A stretch of DNA of 64,000 nt from an uncultured Parvularculaceae bacterium (GTDB lineage: Bacteria > Pseudomonadota > Alphaproteobacteria > Caulobacterales > Parvularculaceae): positions 1-64,000 of the forward strand of contig CAMYLZ010000026.1 in the NCBI GenBank assembly GCA_947259375.1. The letters are read 5' to 3'. Shown here in pieces: positions 63,065 through 64,000 of the stretch (positions within the stretch are counted from its first letter, which is position 1; each line of letters starts with the position of its first letter). A program made the translations under genes and the position numbers. Under the pieces are notes generated by a model that worked only from the letters and a program-made list of their open reading frames with translations, did no database searches and was not told the DNA's origin.

Positions 63065-64000
63065 ATGATGCAGATCAAGGAATTGTTCGAACGGCCCGAC
63101 AAGTACTTGTTAGCGTTTGAAGATGCGCAAGGTGTTTTTGTGGACATGGACCGGGAGGCCTATAACCGGTCTATTTTTTGCGACATGCGCATCTCGCCAA
63201 AGTCAAAACAGGCTTTGAAAATTGCGATTGCGCCGCTGTGTGAATTTCATGAAAAAAACGTCCAGGCAATGCCCAGGGTGAGTTTCATTTTCCACGTTGC
63301 TCATTGCGGCTCGACGCTGTTGGCGCGGGCATTGGATTTAAAAGAAAGAAGCATTGTATATCGCGAACCGTTGACTCTTCGCCAGCTTGCTGTGGAGCGC
63401 GCTAGCGCCGGTTTCAAAACGCCTCAGGACTGGGATAGAAGGACGCGATTGGCCGTTCAATTGTTGGATCGCCGATATTTTGACGGCGGCCCCGCGATTG
63501 TTAAGGCGAATGTTCCTGTAAATTTTATCATTTCAGATCTGTTGGACATTACGCCAAGCCAGCCGTCGATCGTGCTTTACTTTCCACTTGAACACTATCT
63601 CTTGGCGGTTCTGCGTTCGCCCAATCACAAGAAATGGGTCGCGAGCGTCGTTACGGAAATGCAGCACGAAATCAAAAAGCGGGCGCCGCTCGATAAGAAA
63701 CTCAGCATTGCGCAAGCCGCAGCGGCGCTGTGGTGGGCGCAAATTAAAACTTTTCACGAAGTGATGCTGACCCATCCGACGGTCGCCAGTCTCAACGCTG
63801 AGGACTTGTTTGACACGCCGGAGCGGGCGCTTGGGGGTGCGTTCAACCACATGCAGGTAGAGCACACCGATGAGGAGATTTGCGGTATTGTCCGAGGAGA
63901 CCTGTTCTCCAAATATTCCAAGAACCCTAGCGTGGACTTCAACAATGCATCCAGGTTGGCAAGGCGAGCTGCGCTCAAGGACAGCTTGGTCCGAGAGATA
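63065..64000 (+). CDS. Sulfotransferase-like P-loop protein, partial (runs off window)
   Basis: The frame is open from ATG 63065 (or ATG 63068) to the window edge, giving 312 residues with no stop. Residues 77-90, HVAHCGSTLLARAL, have the G-S-T-L-L form of the phosphosulfate loop in bacterial sulfotransferase-like proteins, followed by VYREPLTLRQL, a segment also typical of them. No signal peptide. It is divergent from the TauD-like gene by 54 nt, so the two probably share a promoter region. It is unlike the two TPR-sulfotransferases and lacks their repeat domain. Confidence 0.8.
   Translation, partial: MMQIKELFERPDKYLLAFEDAQGVFVDMDREAYNRSIFCDMRISPKSKQALKIAIAPLCEFHEKNVQAMPRVSFIFHVAHCGSTLLARALDLKERSIVYREPLTLRQLAVERASAGFKTPQDWDRRTRLAVQLLDRRYFDGGPAIVKANVPVNFIISDLLDITPSQPSIVLYFPLEHYLLAVLRSPNHKKWVASVVTEMQHEIKKRAPLDKKLSIAQAAAALWWAQIKTFHEVMLTHPTVASLNAEDLFDTPERALGGAFNHMQVEHTDEEICGIVRGDLFSKYSKNPSVDFNNASRLARRAALKDSLVREI

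Noticed and set aside
1..64000. CRISPR arrays, transposons or prophage genes
   Set aside because: No spaced direct repeats, transposase, integrase or phage structural genes were found on either strand.

Overview
The window looks like one contiguous chromosomal segment of a GC-rich alphaproteobacterium, probably a marine or stalked-type lineage near Hyphomonadaceae, Parvularculales or Caulobacterales. This is an inference from gene content: a class I lysyl-tRNA synthetase, a long dCTP deaminase, the cysG-DUF2849-cysI-DUF934-cysH sulfate assimilation operon, a gloB/methyltransferase divergent pair, a hisC-tyrC pair, and large TonB-dependent receptors with a carboxypeptidase-regulatory-like domain. 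I see no plasmid, phage, transposase or CRISPR signature.

Layout. 1-5.9 kb: end of an ABC exporter (ATPase tail plus permease), an unknown membrane-anchored protein, a lipoprotein alpha/beta hydrolase, a TrkH potassium channel subunit and ApaG. 5.9-11.3 kb: dcd, then about 1.4 kb without a credible protein gene but rich in inverted repeats, then a radical SAM/DUF938 methyltransferase pair, a SYLF-domain protein and tRNA-Gly(CCC). 11.3-17.3 kb: an IclR regulator behind an AT-rich gap, gloB with a divergent methyltransferase, hisC-tyrC, and an exported unknown. 17.5-22.4 kb: the stress-type prkA-yeaH-spoVR operon. 23-36 kb: mostly housekeeping (lysK, pyrD, hisI, cysS) mixed with transporters (SLC13, MATE), DUF952, DUF2270 and DUF389 proteins, and a TetR-controlled set (PPOX-family, NTF2-like and a small membrane protein) with a visible palindromic operator. 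36-39.6 kb: small and coiled-coil proteins, a pirin, a NifU-like scaffold and a GcvA-like LysR regulator. 39.9-44.6 kb: siroheme and assimilatory sulfite/APS reduction operon, with an extra uncharacterised 58-residue gene translationally coupled ahead of cysI. 44.6-64 kb: an exported methyltransferase-like protein, a hydrolase, and then a receptor-rich accessory region.

The accessory region is the most unusual part. Two paralogous modules lie in tandem (51.7-56.5 kb and 57.1-61.9 kb). Each has an Oar-like TonB-dependent receptor, a rho-independent terminator, and a convergently encoded TPR-sulfotransferase. The two receptors share an almost identical 5' leader and signal-peptide coding DNA although the mature proteins have diverged. 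Next to the second module lie a TauD/TfdA-fold oxygenase with an HxE iron-binding motif and, divergently, a third protein with a sulfotransferase-like P-loop that runs off the window. Together this suggests a surface-uptake locus linked to sulfation and hydroxylation of an unknown substrate. No function is proven by the sequence. The sulfate assimilation operon upstream gives sulfur context but makes sulfide, not PAPS.
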